This document shows, in pieces, positions 1 to 6,415 of a DNA stretch of 6,910 bases (positions are counted from its first letter, which is position 1; each line of letters begins with the position of its first letter). The position numbers were made by a program, and so were the translations under genes. Below the pieces are notes generated by a model. The model saw nothing but the letters and a program-made list of their open reading frames with translations, ran no database searches and had not been told where the DNA came from. The DNA comes from Cyclobacteriaceae bacterium (GTDB lineage Bacteria; Bacteroidota; Bacteroidia; Cytophagales; Cyclobacteriaceae), in assembly GCA_013140395.1 (NCBI GenBank), contig JABFSY010000461.1, forward strand, positions 1-6,910, written 5' to 3'.

Positions 1-1
1 C

Positions 2-496
2 TATAAGCCCAGAGAGCAACAGCCAATTGATGAAAATGGTGTCAAAAATTTCGACCTGCCGATATCCATTGACCATGAAGCATTCCTAAGCGATTTATTG
101 AAATTAAAATCCGGCCAAAATGTGGTCAAGAAAGAGTACACTTTTAATAACCCTTCTGCCAAGCCACATATGCTGGAATTCAAAACGGCTCCCATTTTAA
201 TTGTCGAGGGGTTGTTTGTGCAGTACTTTGATGAAATTGCGAAAGAGATCGATCTTAAAATCTTTATTGAAGCAAAAGACCATGTAAAGTTGGGCAGGCG
301 CATCAAGCGCGATCAGGTAGAACGAGGATACGACCTGGATGATGTTCTCTATCGGTATCAATACCACGTGATGCCCATTTTTGAAAATCAAATTGAACCA
401 CTAAAACACAGTGCCGATCTGATTATTCCTAATAATAAGCATTTCAAAAAAGCGTTGGACCTTCTCTCAACGTACTTGAAGACCAAAATTGGGTAG
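2..496 (+). CDS. udk: Uridine kinase, 5'-truncated by window edge
   Basis: Cytosolic pyrimidine-salvage kinase that phosphorylates uridine (and cytidine) to UMP/CMP with ATP or GTP. The frame is open from base 2, so the true start lies to the left; the 164 visible residues end at TAG 494-496. The family is usually about 205-215 residues, so some 40-50 N-terminal residues, including the P-loop, are missing. Visible family signatures, counted from the first visible residue: YKPRE at 1-5 (end of the QDNYY segment), NFDLPISID at 16-24 (the NFDHP substrate region), PILIVEG at 64-70 (Walker B-like strand), the lid motif RRIKRDQVERG at 99-109, and IEPLKHSADLIIPN at 131-144. A TTG at 98 is in frame but would remove conserved sequence, so it is not the start. 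The family call is firm; the symbol rests on similarity to E. coli Udk. Confidence 0.93.
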   Translation, partial: YKPREQQPIDENGVKNFDLPISIDHEAFLSDLLKLKSGQNVVKKEYTFNNPSAKPHMLEFKTAPILIVEGLFVQYFDEIAKEIDLKIFIEAKDHVKLGRRIKRDQVERGYDLDDVLYRYQYHVMPIFENQIEPLKHSADLIIPNNKHFKKALDLLSTYLKTKIG

Positions 497-498
497 AC

Positions 499-528
499 TT
501 GCATTTTGATTTCTATTTGATACTTTTG
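499..528 (+). promoter_or_regulatory. Bacteroidota-type promoter for the small membrane protein gene
   Basis: TTG at 499-501 is followed after exactly 19 nt by TACTTTTG at 521-528. This matches the -33 TTG / -7 TAnnTTTG pattern established for the primary sigma factor of Bacteroides and Flavobacterium. Transcription would start near 534-536, leaving a leader of about 20 nt before the ATG at 557. It overlaps the udk stop region only slightly and faces the next gene, so position supports the motif. It may also serve secDF, since no equally good promoter is visible in 905-995. Confidence 0.65.
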
Positions 529-556
529 CCACGCTCGAAATGAAAATTCGGCCAAA

Positions 557-904
557 ATGAACCAAAAAGCACTAAAACGGGGGTTTTTAATGATTGCAGG
601 CATTATTTCTGTAGTTGTTATTGTGCTTTCTCAGGTGTTTTACGAGCCGATCGAGCCATTCCAAAAGAAAGTAGCCACCGAACAATCTGCCGATGAACAC
701 CCCTCAGATGACACGGCTATCTCTGCTCCCTCAGATATTGTATCACATAGCAATGCTGTTGCTTTTAATCATCAGCCTGCCGTTGTCAACGAAAAATTAG
801 CAGACACAGAAATAAGAAAACAGTCATTGACTGTAGTAAAGAAGGCGTTTGTTTCTCTTTTCAATACGCTCTTCAGGGTGATTATTTCGCCTAACGCGCC
901 CTAG
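557..904 (+). CDS. Small single-pass membrane protein of unknown function
   Basis: 115 residues, not recognised. The start is chosen because ATG 557 keeps a short basic N-terminus (K4, K7, R8) before a hydrophobic segment at about 9-28, giving an N-in membrane anchor or uncleaved signal; no lipobox cysteine is present. An in-frame ATG at residue 12 would cut into that segment. Residues 31-85 are polar, rich in acidic residues, Ser, Pro and His, and probably unstructured. The C-terminus (about 91-115) has basic residues followed by an aromatic/aliphatic stretch ending IISPNAP, which could be amphipathic and membrane-touching. A good promoter lies 29 nt upstream and secDF starts 91 nt downstream on the same strand, so an envelope or export-related role is possible but is only inference. 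No Shine-Dalgarno sequence is seen. That it is a real gene is supported by promoter, membrane topology and fit between neighbours. Confidence 0.7.
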   Translation: MNQKALKRGFLMIAGIISVVVIVLSQVFYEPIEPFQKKVATEQSADEHPSDDTAISAPSDIVSHSNAVAFNHQPAVVNEKLADTEIRKQSLTVVKKAFVSLFNTLFRVIISPNAP

Positions 905-930
905 TCGATTCAAAATTCAAGACTCACAAC

Positions 931-948
931 GTCAAGCGTTTTCTTGAC
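931..948 (+). other. Short inverted repeat in the secDF leader
   Basis: GTCAAG (931-936) and CTTGAC (943-948) form a perfect 6-bp stem around a CGTTTT loop. No T-run follows, so it is a poor terminator; it could be a weak attenuator, an operator-like site or chance. The rest of the 905-995 spacer is A/T-rich with a small tandem CTAAATT repeat (973-986) and no clear ribosome binding site. A very weak promoter-like pair (TTG 944-946, 19 nt, TATTTTCT 966-973) has two mismatches in the -7 element. Confidence 0.3.
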
Positions 949-995
949 TAATCACTTATCTATTCTATTTTCTAAATTCTAAATTCAATTTATTC

Positions 996-3900
996 ATGCG
1001 CAACAAAGGTTTTGTGGTAGTTCTTACCATTATCATCACGGCACTATGCCTTTATTACTTGTCGTTTACTTTCATATCGACCAAAATTCAGCAAGATGCG
1101 ATTGACCAGGCCACTGATAAAAGTGGATCTATCAACTTGGTCAAAAAGCAAAACTATTTGGATTCTCTATGGAACAAGCCTGTCTATAATTTATTCGGTG
1201 CCGAATACACTTATAAAGAGGTGAAGGAAAGTGAACTAAGCCGCGGCCTTGACTTACAAGGTGGAATGCACGTGGTATTGGAGATCTCTCCCATCGACAT
1301 CATTCGCGGATTAAGCGGAAACAACCAAGATCCGGCATTTGTAGCGGCTCTTCAAAAAGCACGCGAGCTTCAAAAAACAAGCACCGAAAACTTTTCAGCC
1401 TTGTTCTTCAAAGCATTCAAAGACGCAAATCCTGATAAGACGATGGCTTCTTTGTTCACATCGGCAGCGAACAAAGACCGCGTAAAACTTTCTGATGACG
1501 ATGCCACTGTAATGAAATTCCTGAATGACGAAATTGAAAGTGCCATCGACCGCTCATTCACCATTCTAAAAACCCGTATCGATCAATTTGGAACTTCCCA
1601 ACCCAACATTCAACGATTACAGGGCACAGGTCGCATTCAGATTGAAATCCCGGGTGCAGACAACCCGCAACGCGTTCGCAAATTGTTGCAAGGCGTTGCT
1701 CGTCTCGAGTTCTGGGAAATCGTAGAGCCCTTCGACCCTCAATTAAGCCAGTCTTTAGGAGCGATTAATCAATTATTGCTGAAGGAACAAAACGAAAAGA
1801 AAGCTGAAACTATCGCTGCCACTACCTCCGATGCTCCCGCAAAAACACAAGATGCGAAATCAGATACGGTGAAGTCGGCTCTTGAAGAAGCGCTGAGCAC
1901 GGCTTCGAAAGATAGCACTGGTACAAACGCTTTGGATTCTCTTCGCGCGGCCACTTCTTCTCCGTTGTTTGCACTTAGTAGCCAATCTCTTCCTTTCTAC
2001 TACCAAGTAAAAGACACCGCAGTTATCAATGCGATTTTCAGAAGAGCCGATGTGCGCGCACTGCTGCCCCGTACCGTTGGTTTGTTTTGGGACGTAAAGT
2101 CAAATCCAGAAGTAACCCCCGGTGTAGATGATATTCAACTCAATTTTGTAAATGTCGCGCGCAATGGAAAACCGTTGTTAACCGGTGAAGTAATCAATGA
2201 TGCTCGACTAGATTTCGATCAGTTTGCTCGTCCCGCAGTGAGCATGACTATGAATGCTGCTGGCTCGAAAACCTGGGCAAAAGTAACCGCGGCAGCTGCC
2301 ACTAAACAACCACAAGGAAGAATTGCCATTGTATTAGATAACTATGTGTATACCGCTCCTTCCGTAAACGGAGAAATTCCAAATGGTAACTCACAGATCA
2401 GCGGTTCGTTTACCAACGAAGAAGCAAAAGATTTGGCAAACGTATTGAAAGCTGGTTCTTTGCCCGCCCCTACTCGGATTGTTGAAGAAGCGATTGTGGG
2501 CCCGTCACTTGGAAAAGTGGCTCAAAACCAAGGGTTGATTTCAATGGCTTGTGGACTCGGCCTTGTTGTTTTGTTTATGATTGCCTACTACTCAAAAGGA
2601 GGCTGGGTAGCCAACATTGCGCTCTTGTTCAACATCTTTTTTATCCTTGGAATATTAGCACAGTTTAACGCGGCTCTTACTCTGCCTGGTATGGCCGGGA
2701 TTGTGCTTACGATGGGTATGGCCGTTGATGCGAACGTATTGATTTACGAACGTATTAAAGAAGAACTTGCGCAGGGTAGAAAACTGGTGGACGCGATTCG
2801 AAAAGGATACGAACGCGCCTTCTCTTCCATCTTTGACTCGAACATTACCACGTTCCTCACCGCCATGTTTCTTTTCGTTCTTGGTCAAGGGCCACTGAAA
2901 GGGTTCGCCATTGTGTTGATGATTGGTATCGCCACTTCGTTCTTTTCTTCGGTTTATATTTCCCGAGTAATCATCGAATGGATGACGCGGAAGGGAGACG
3001 ATTCTAAAATTACTTTTGCAACAAGTTTGGGTAGTGCAGTAAAAGACCGGAAGGATTTTAACTTTATCGGTAACAGAAAAATTGCATATATCTTCTCAAG
3101 CACAGTCATTATCATCGGACTTGCTCTTATCGCTGTGAGAGGTTTAAATCTGGGAGTAGACTTTAAGGGAGGTCGATCTTATATCGTGTCATTTAGCAAA
3201 CCCGTAGTAGCAACGGATGTAAAAGTTGCGCTCGCAAATGGATTTGAAAATGCCGGCACAGAAGTGAAAAACTTCGGCAATGACAAAGTAATGAAAGTGA
3301 CCACGTCTTATTTGATTGATGATGAGTCCGATAAGGCCGATGATAAAGTGAAAGCGGCATTGATTGACGGTGTATCGAAATTTAGTGGCTTACAATACTC
3401 TGAAAATGATGCGCAAATTGATGATACGCATTTTACAATTTCCTCATCATCAAAGGTGGGCGCTACTATAGCTGATGACATCAAGGGGTCGGCATTAGAA
3501 GCTGGATTATTCTCCATTATTGCGATCTTCCTGTACATACTTGTTCGCTTCCGCAAGTGGCAATACAGTGCAGGTGCTATCATTGCGCTGATACATGATA
3601 CGCTCTTCGTATTTTCTTCGTTCGCCATTTTGGGGCTTCTTGGAATCAATTTTGAGGTTGACCAGGTGTTCGTGGCTGCTATACTAACCGTCATTGGTTA
3701 CTCGATCAACGACACGGTAATTATCTTCGATCGAATTCGCGAGTACATTGCCTTTGGTTCCAGCCACGATCGAAACAGAATATTCAATGACGCCATTAAC
3801 AGCACACTGGGTAGAACTTTGATTACTTCCGGAACAACGTTGATTGTGGTGGTTGTACTTTTAATATTTGGTGGTGAAGTGTTAAGAGGATTCTCGTTTG

Positions 3901-4025
3901 CACTACTCGTGGGAATTGGAATCGGTACTTATTCTTCTATATTCATTGCTGCTCCAATTGTGTTAGATTTTGATAAGAGTAAAGACCCGAATACCAAACC
4001 TGAGGTAAAGGCGGTAAAGGCTTAG
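996..4025 (+). CDS. secDF: Protein translocase subunit SecDF (fused SecD-SecF)
   Basis: Inner-membrane, proton-driven partner of SecYEG that pulls preproteins out on the periplasmic side. 1,009 residues, with SecD and SecF in one chain. SecD half: TM1 at about 5-27, the conserved RGLDLQGGMHV (83-93), the large periplasmic P1 region, then five TMs at about 514-660 with GMAVDANVLIYERIKEE (574-590). SecF half: TM at about 696-714, LGVDFKGG (719-726), the P4 region, then TMs at about 832-989 with VIGYSINDTVIIFDRIRE (899-916). The proton-path residues of Thermus SecDF (D340, D637, R671) correspond to D578, D906 and R940, so it should be functional. It is much longer than Thermus or Bacillus SecDF (about 735); the extra length is in P1, including an Ala/Ser/Thr/Lys/Asp-rich stretch at about 262-326, a feature I associate with Bacteroidota SecDF. 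ATG 996 gives a proper basic N-terminus before TM1. Confidence 0.97.
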   Translation: MRNKGFVVVLTIIITALCLYYLSFTFISTKIQQDAIDQATDKSGSINLVKKQNYLDSLWNKPVYNLFGAEYTYKEVKESELSRGLDLQGGMHVVLEISPIDIIRGLSGNNQDPAFVAALQKARELQKTSTENFSALFFKAFKDANPDKTMASLFTSAANKDRVKLSDDDATVMKFLNDEIESAIDRSFTILKTRIDQFGTSQPNIQRLQGTGRIQIEIPGADNPQRVRKLLQGVARLEFWEIVEPFDPQLSQSLGAINQLLLKEQNEKKAETIAATTSDAPAKTQDAKSDTVKSALEEALSTASKDSTGTNALDSLRAATSSPLFALSSQSLPFYYQVKDTAVINAIFRRADVRALLPRTVGLFWDVKSNPEVTPGVDDIQLNFVNVARNGKPLLTGEVINDARLDFDQFARPAVSMTMNAAGSKTWAKVTAAAATKQPQGRIAIVLDNYVYTAPSVNGEIPNGNSQISGSFTNEEAKDLANVLKAGSLPAPTRIVEEAIVGPSLGKVAQNQGLISMACGLGLVVLFMIAYYSKGGWVANIALLFNIFFILGILAQFNAALTLPGMAGIVLTMGMAVDANVLIYERIKEELAQGRKLVDAIRKGYERAFSSIFDSNITTFLTAMFLFVLGQGPLKGFAIVLMIGIATSFFSSVYISRVIIEWMTRKGDDSKITFATSLGSAVKDRKDFNFIGNRKIAYIFSSTVIIIGLALIAVRGLNLGVDFKGGRSYIVSFSKPVVATDVKVALANGFENAGTEVKNFGNDKVMKVTTSYLIDDESDKADDKVKAALIDGVSKFSGLQYSENDAQIDDTHFTISSSSKVGATIADDIKGSALEAGLFSIIAIFLYILVRFRKWQYSAGAIIALIHDTLFVFSSFAILGLLGINFEVDQVFVAAILTVIGYSINDTVIIFDRIREYIAFGSSHDRNRIFNDAINSTLGRTLITSGTTLIVVVVLLIFGGEVLRGFSFALLVGIGIGTYSSIFIAAPIVLDFDKSKDPNTKPEVKAVKA

Positions 4026-4049
4026 TTAAATAATTTGATTAGCAATAAG

Positions 4050-4083
4050 AAAGAGGCGCGACAAAATCCCGCCTCTTTTTATT
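4050..4083. terminator. Bidirectional Rho-independent terminator between convergent operons
   Basis: AAAGAGGCG (4050-4058) pairs perfectly with CGCCTCTTT (4070-4078) over a loop of 11 nt, followed on the + strand by TTTTTATTT (4076-4084 region). On the - strand the stem is followed by a TTTCTTATT tract, so it can also stop transcription coming through rdgB. It lies 24 nt after the secDF stop, and its right arm touches the rdgB stop codon (4079-4081). Confidence 0.9.
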
Positions 4084-4654
4084 TGTCCTTTAGAAATTCA
4101 ATCAATTGGGCAATGGCCCTAGCACGGTGGCTGATTTGGTTTTTCTCCTCAGCACTCATCTCAGCAAGAGTTTTGGAATACCCATCGGGTAAAAAAATGG
4201 GATCGTAACCAAATCCTCCATCTCCTCTCTTTTCAGCGAGAATCGTTCCCTTTAGAATACCTTCGAATTGTTGAGTTGTGGAAGCCGTAACGAGTGTAAT
4301 CACCGTTCGGAATTGCGCTTTTCTATTTTTGGTAGTGCTCAGTTTAGACAAAACTAAATTCATGTTATCTTGATGGCTTCGTTGAGGGCCGGCAAAGTAA
4401 GCCGAGTGGACCCCCGGAGCACCATTCAAGGCTTCCACTTCAAGGCCAGAATCGTCTGCAAAACAAGGGACATTATACGTTCTGAAAACATAGTCTGCTT
4501 TCTGAAAAGAATTTCCAGGAATAGTGTCTTGCTCTTCGAGCAGTTCCTCGGTACATCCAATATCAGCAAGGCTAAGGATGGTATGTCGCCCGGCTAAAAT
4601 CGCTTGCACCTCCTGAATTTTGTGAAGGTTATTAGTGGCGAAGCAAAGTTCCAT
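4079..4654 (-). CDS. rdgB: dITP/XTP pyrophosphatase (RdgB/HAM1 family)
   Basis: Cytosolic house-cleaning enzyme that hydrolyses dITP, ITP and XTP to the monophosphates plus pyrophosphate, keeping deaminated purines out of DNA and RNA. 191 residues, normal for the family (E. coli 197). Signatures in order: FATNNLHKIQE at 5-15 (the nucleotide-binding TxNxxK motif), FADDSGLEVEALNGAPG at about 65-81 with the metal-binding/catalytic Asp pair, GGFGYDPIF at about 146-154 (base-recognition loop) and SHRARA near 175-180. All key positions look intact. The ATG directly abuts the TAG of the upstream FKBP gene (TAGATG, no intergenic base), so it is the last gene of the operon and probably translated by reinitiation after the upstream gene; no Shine-Dalgarno sequence is evident. 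It ends at the shared terminator. Its company with envelope prolyl isomerases is not explained by function. Confidence 0.95.
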   Translation of the reverse strand: MELCFATNNLHKIQEVQAILAGRHTILSLADIGCTEELLEEQDTIPGNSFQKADYVFRTYNVPCFADDSGLEVEALNGAPGVHSAYFAGPQRSHQDNMNLVLSKLSTTKNRKAQFRTVITLVTASTTQQFEGILKGTILAEKRGDGGFGYDPIFLPDGYSKTLAEMSAEEKNQISHRARAIAQLIEFLKDK

Positions 4655-5521
4655 CTACTTACGGATTACTTTTTTTACTTCTACCTCGTAAATCAGATTA
4701 ACATAAGGCGCGACACTTGAATTGCCGTAGGCGCCATAGCCTAATCCAGAAGGAACATATACGGTTGCCTTAGTACCCTCACGAAACAAGGGCAGTACAA
4801 TTTTCCATGCTGGCAACGTAGATCGCGCGTTTAGCTTCAGGCCCTTTGAAACTTCTGGTTCAACAACCGCTTCCGTTGGCAATGATTTTGCCGTGTAGGT
4901 TAAAACAACCGAGTCAGTTAAAAGTGGTGCCAACGCAGTGGAACCGCCAGCACTGGTAATTACATACCGAAGATTGGCGGCATCTTTGCGCGCTACAATG
5001 TTTTTCGAGAGCAGGAATGCATCGATTGTAACTAGGTCACGAGTTAATTGAGTTGCGTAGTCGCGAATAACTTTCTTCAATTCAATGTCAAAGATCAAAT
5101 TGGAATTGGCGGGTATGGGGCCTGTTCTATAGTTGCCGTAGGCTAAGCCCGAAGGTACAAACAATTTTAGCTTTGCATTTTCGCCAACCAGGGGCAATGC
5201 GATGCGCCACGCACGAATCAACTTGTCCAACAAGAAGGTGTTCTGGCCTTTTGTAAAAATAGAGTCGCCATTAAGCAAGAAAAGCGAATAGTTGACTTGG
5301 ATAGAATCTACCAGTTGCGGCTTGAAGTCTGACCCTTTGGTAACAATTGAATACCTTAGACCAGAGGTATCTGCCTCTGCGGTAACATTACTAGAAGCAA
5401 GGTATTCATCAATTAGCGAAACGTCCTTTGCCAATTGGTCTTTATAGGTCAAATTAATTTTCTCTTCACCGCATCGAGCAAATAAAATAAAAATTGCTGC
5501 AACAGAAAAGAGGCCCCTCAT
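4655..5521 (-). CDS. Tandem-FKBP putative lipoprotein (degenerate PPIase domains)
   Basis: Two-domain FKBP-fold protein, 288 residues, predicted to be exported. The N-terminus has a hydrophobic signal (about 3-15) and Cys17, but the lipobox reads LFARC, with Arg at -1 where Gly, Ala or Ser is usual, so lipidation is uncertain. Module 1: helix KDQLAKDVSLIDEYL (27-41), FKBP domain about 54-151. Module 2: helix TQLTRDLVTIDAFL (157-170), FKBP about 183-286. Compared with FKBP12/FkpA, domain 1 keeps Tyr78, Trp105, Tyr128 and Phe144 but has Phe89-Thr90 in place of the Phe-Asp pair; domain 2 keeps Tyr209, Trp239 and Tyr262, has lost Phe-Asp (Val-Glu near 220) and has Tyr278 for the C-terminal Phe. 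Isomerase activity may be reduced, with a binding or chaperone role more likely. It starts 18 nt after the previous FKBP gene and abuts rdgB. The fold is sure; substrate is unknown. Confidence 0.88.
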   Translation of the reverse strand: MRGLFSVAAIFILFARCGEEKINLTYKDQLAKDVSLIDEYLASSNVTAEADTSGLRYSIVTKGSDFKPQLVDSIQVNYSLFLLNGDSIFTKGQNTFLLDKLIRAWRIALPLVGENAKLKLFVPSGLAYGNYRTGPIPANSNLIFDIELKKVIRDYATQLTRDLVTIDAFLLSKNIVARKDAANLRYVITSAGGSTALAPLLTDSVVLTYTAKSLPTEAVVEPEVSKGLKLNARSTLPAWKIVLPLFREGTKATVYVPSGLGYGAYGNSSVAPYVNLIYEVEVKKVIRK

Positions 5522-5539
5522 AGACTCATCTAGGAAAAA

Positions 5540-6409
5540 CTATTTGCTACCTGTCAATTCTATTTCAAAAATCAAATTTGCATTGCTCGGAATCGAACCA
5601 CTTCCACTGAGGCCATAACCAAGTGTGGATGGAATGAAAAATGTGGCTTTAGTACCAACAGGAATCAAAGGTATTCCAAGTTTTAAGCCTTTAATCAAGC
5701 CAGTTAACAAAAAGTCCACAGGATTGGATCTACGGTCGAAGACGGTAGCATTGGTAGTGCTCAATATTGTTCCAGTATAAGTAAACGAAACAGTACTTGT
5801 TGCGCTAGGGTTGACGCCCGTCCCTAATGAAGTAATAACGTATTTCAACCCCTCGGGTCCCTTCAGCACATTTTTAATTTCTTTAACAACCAAGTAATCA
5901 TTAATTGCGAGTGTATCTTTTCTGAGTTGCGGGAATACTTTTAACAACTCGATCTCAAAAATCAAATTCGAATTTGGAGGGATTTTGCCTTGTTGAGCAG
6001 ATCCATATGCCCAACCTGACGGAACATAAAAATTTGCTTTTGATCCTTGCTTAATTAAAGGAAGGCCAATTTGCCAACCCGGAATCAGATCCCCAAGAAG
6101 AAAACGCACAGGCGCAGTTGATTTTTCAATCTCCGCTTCAGAAGGCAATAATCTAAGTGTATAGTTTACTGTAACTGAATCGGAGGCACCCATAGGTTTA
6201 ATTCCGGACCCCTCTAAATTCACTAAGTATCGGACTCCATAATCATCAGAATCTGTCAACGCTGCAATACCTTTGCTGACCAGATAAGAATCAATGGCTG
6301 ATCTATCTTTTGCTAACTGATCTTCAAACGTCACTGGGTTGGGAGTATCGGTGTTACACCCAAACAAGCCGACTCCCACCACTACCAACAAGAAAAATAT
6401 CCGATTCAT
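5540..6409 (-). CDS. Tandem-FKBP lipoprotein, putative peptidyl-prolyl isomerase
   Basis: Two-domain FKBP-fold lipoprotein, 289 residues, that would catalyse or assist prolyl cis-trans isomerisation of exported proteins. Signal peptide at 1-17 with lipobox LFGC, lipidated Cys18, followed by a short Asn/Thr/Pro-rich tether. Module 1: helix EDQLAKDRSAIDSYL (29-43), FKBP about 59-158. Module 2: helix PQLRKDTLAINDYL (160-173), FKBP about 187-286. Domain 1 has Tyr83, Trp112, Tyr135 and Phe151 but Ile94-Glu95 instead of Phe-Asp, in a shortened loop; domain 2 has Tyr211, Phe224-Asp225, Tyr265 and Phe281 but Leu242 instead of the pocket-floor Trp. Each domain thus lacks a different pocket residue. 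The spacing before the IPGW-type motif resembles E. coli FkpA rather than FKBP12. ATG 6407-6409 gives the intact signal peptide and lies 6 nt after the preceding gene, which ends in a double stop (TAA TAG). It is a paralogue of the next gene downstream. Confidence 0.92.
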   Translation of the reverse strand: MNRIFFLLVVVGVGLFGCNTDTPNPVTFEDQLAKDRSAIDSYLVSKGIAALTDSDDYGVRYLVNLEGSGIKPMGASDSVTVNYTLRLLPSEAEIEKSTAPVRFLLGDLIPGWQIGLPLIKQGSKANFYVPSGWAYGSAQQGKIPPNSNLIFEIELLKVFPQLRKDTLAINDYLVVKEIKNVLKGPEGLKYVITSLGTGVNPSATSTVSFTYTGTILSTTNATVFDRRSNPVDFLLTGLIKGLKLGIPLIPVGTKATFFIPSTLGYGLSGSGSIPSNANLIFEIELTGSK

Positions 6410-6415
6410 ACGCTA

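Noticed and set aside
98..100. TTG as start of uridine kinase
   Set aside because: The frame is open to the window edge and the upstream codons encode conserved family sequence, so the gene is simply cut by the window.
1..306. 101-codon open frame on the - strand over udk
   Set aside because: Antisense to the conserved uridine kinase sequence, which is clearly the coding strand.
388..603. 71-codon open frame on the - strand across the udk end and promoter
   Set aside because: Overlaps two better supported + strand genes and the promoter between them; no recognisable features.
973..986. CTAAATT tandem as a repeat element or CRISPR-like array
   Set aside because: Only two copies of 7 bp in an A/T-rich leader; no spacers and no further copies.
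3308..3694. 128-codon open frame on the - strand inside secDF
   Set aside because: It lies wholly antisense to the conserved SecF half, has no promoter or family resemblance, and reads as a shadow of the real gene.
4349..4356. CAAAACTA, a - strand TAnnTTTG match inside rdgB
   Set aside because: No TTG element at the right distance, and it would drive only the end of rdgB; a chance match.
4370..4597. 75-codon open frame on the + strand inside rdgB
   Set aside because: Antisense to intact rdgB motifs, with no supporting signals.
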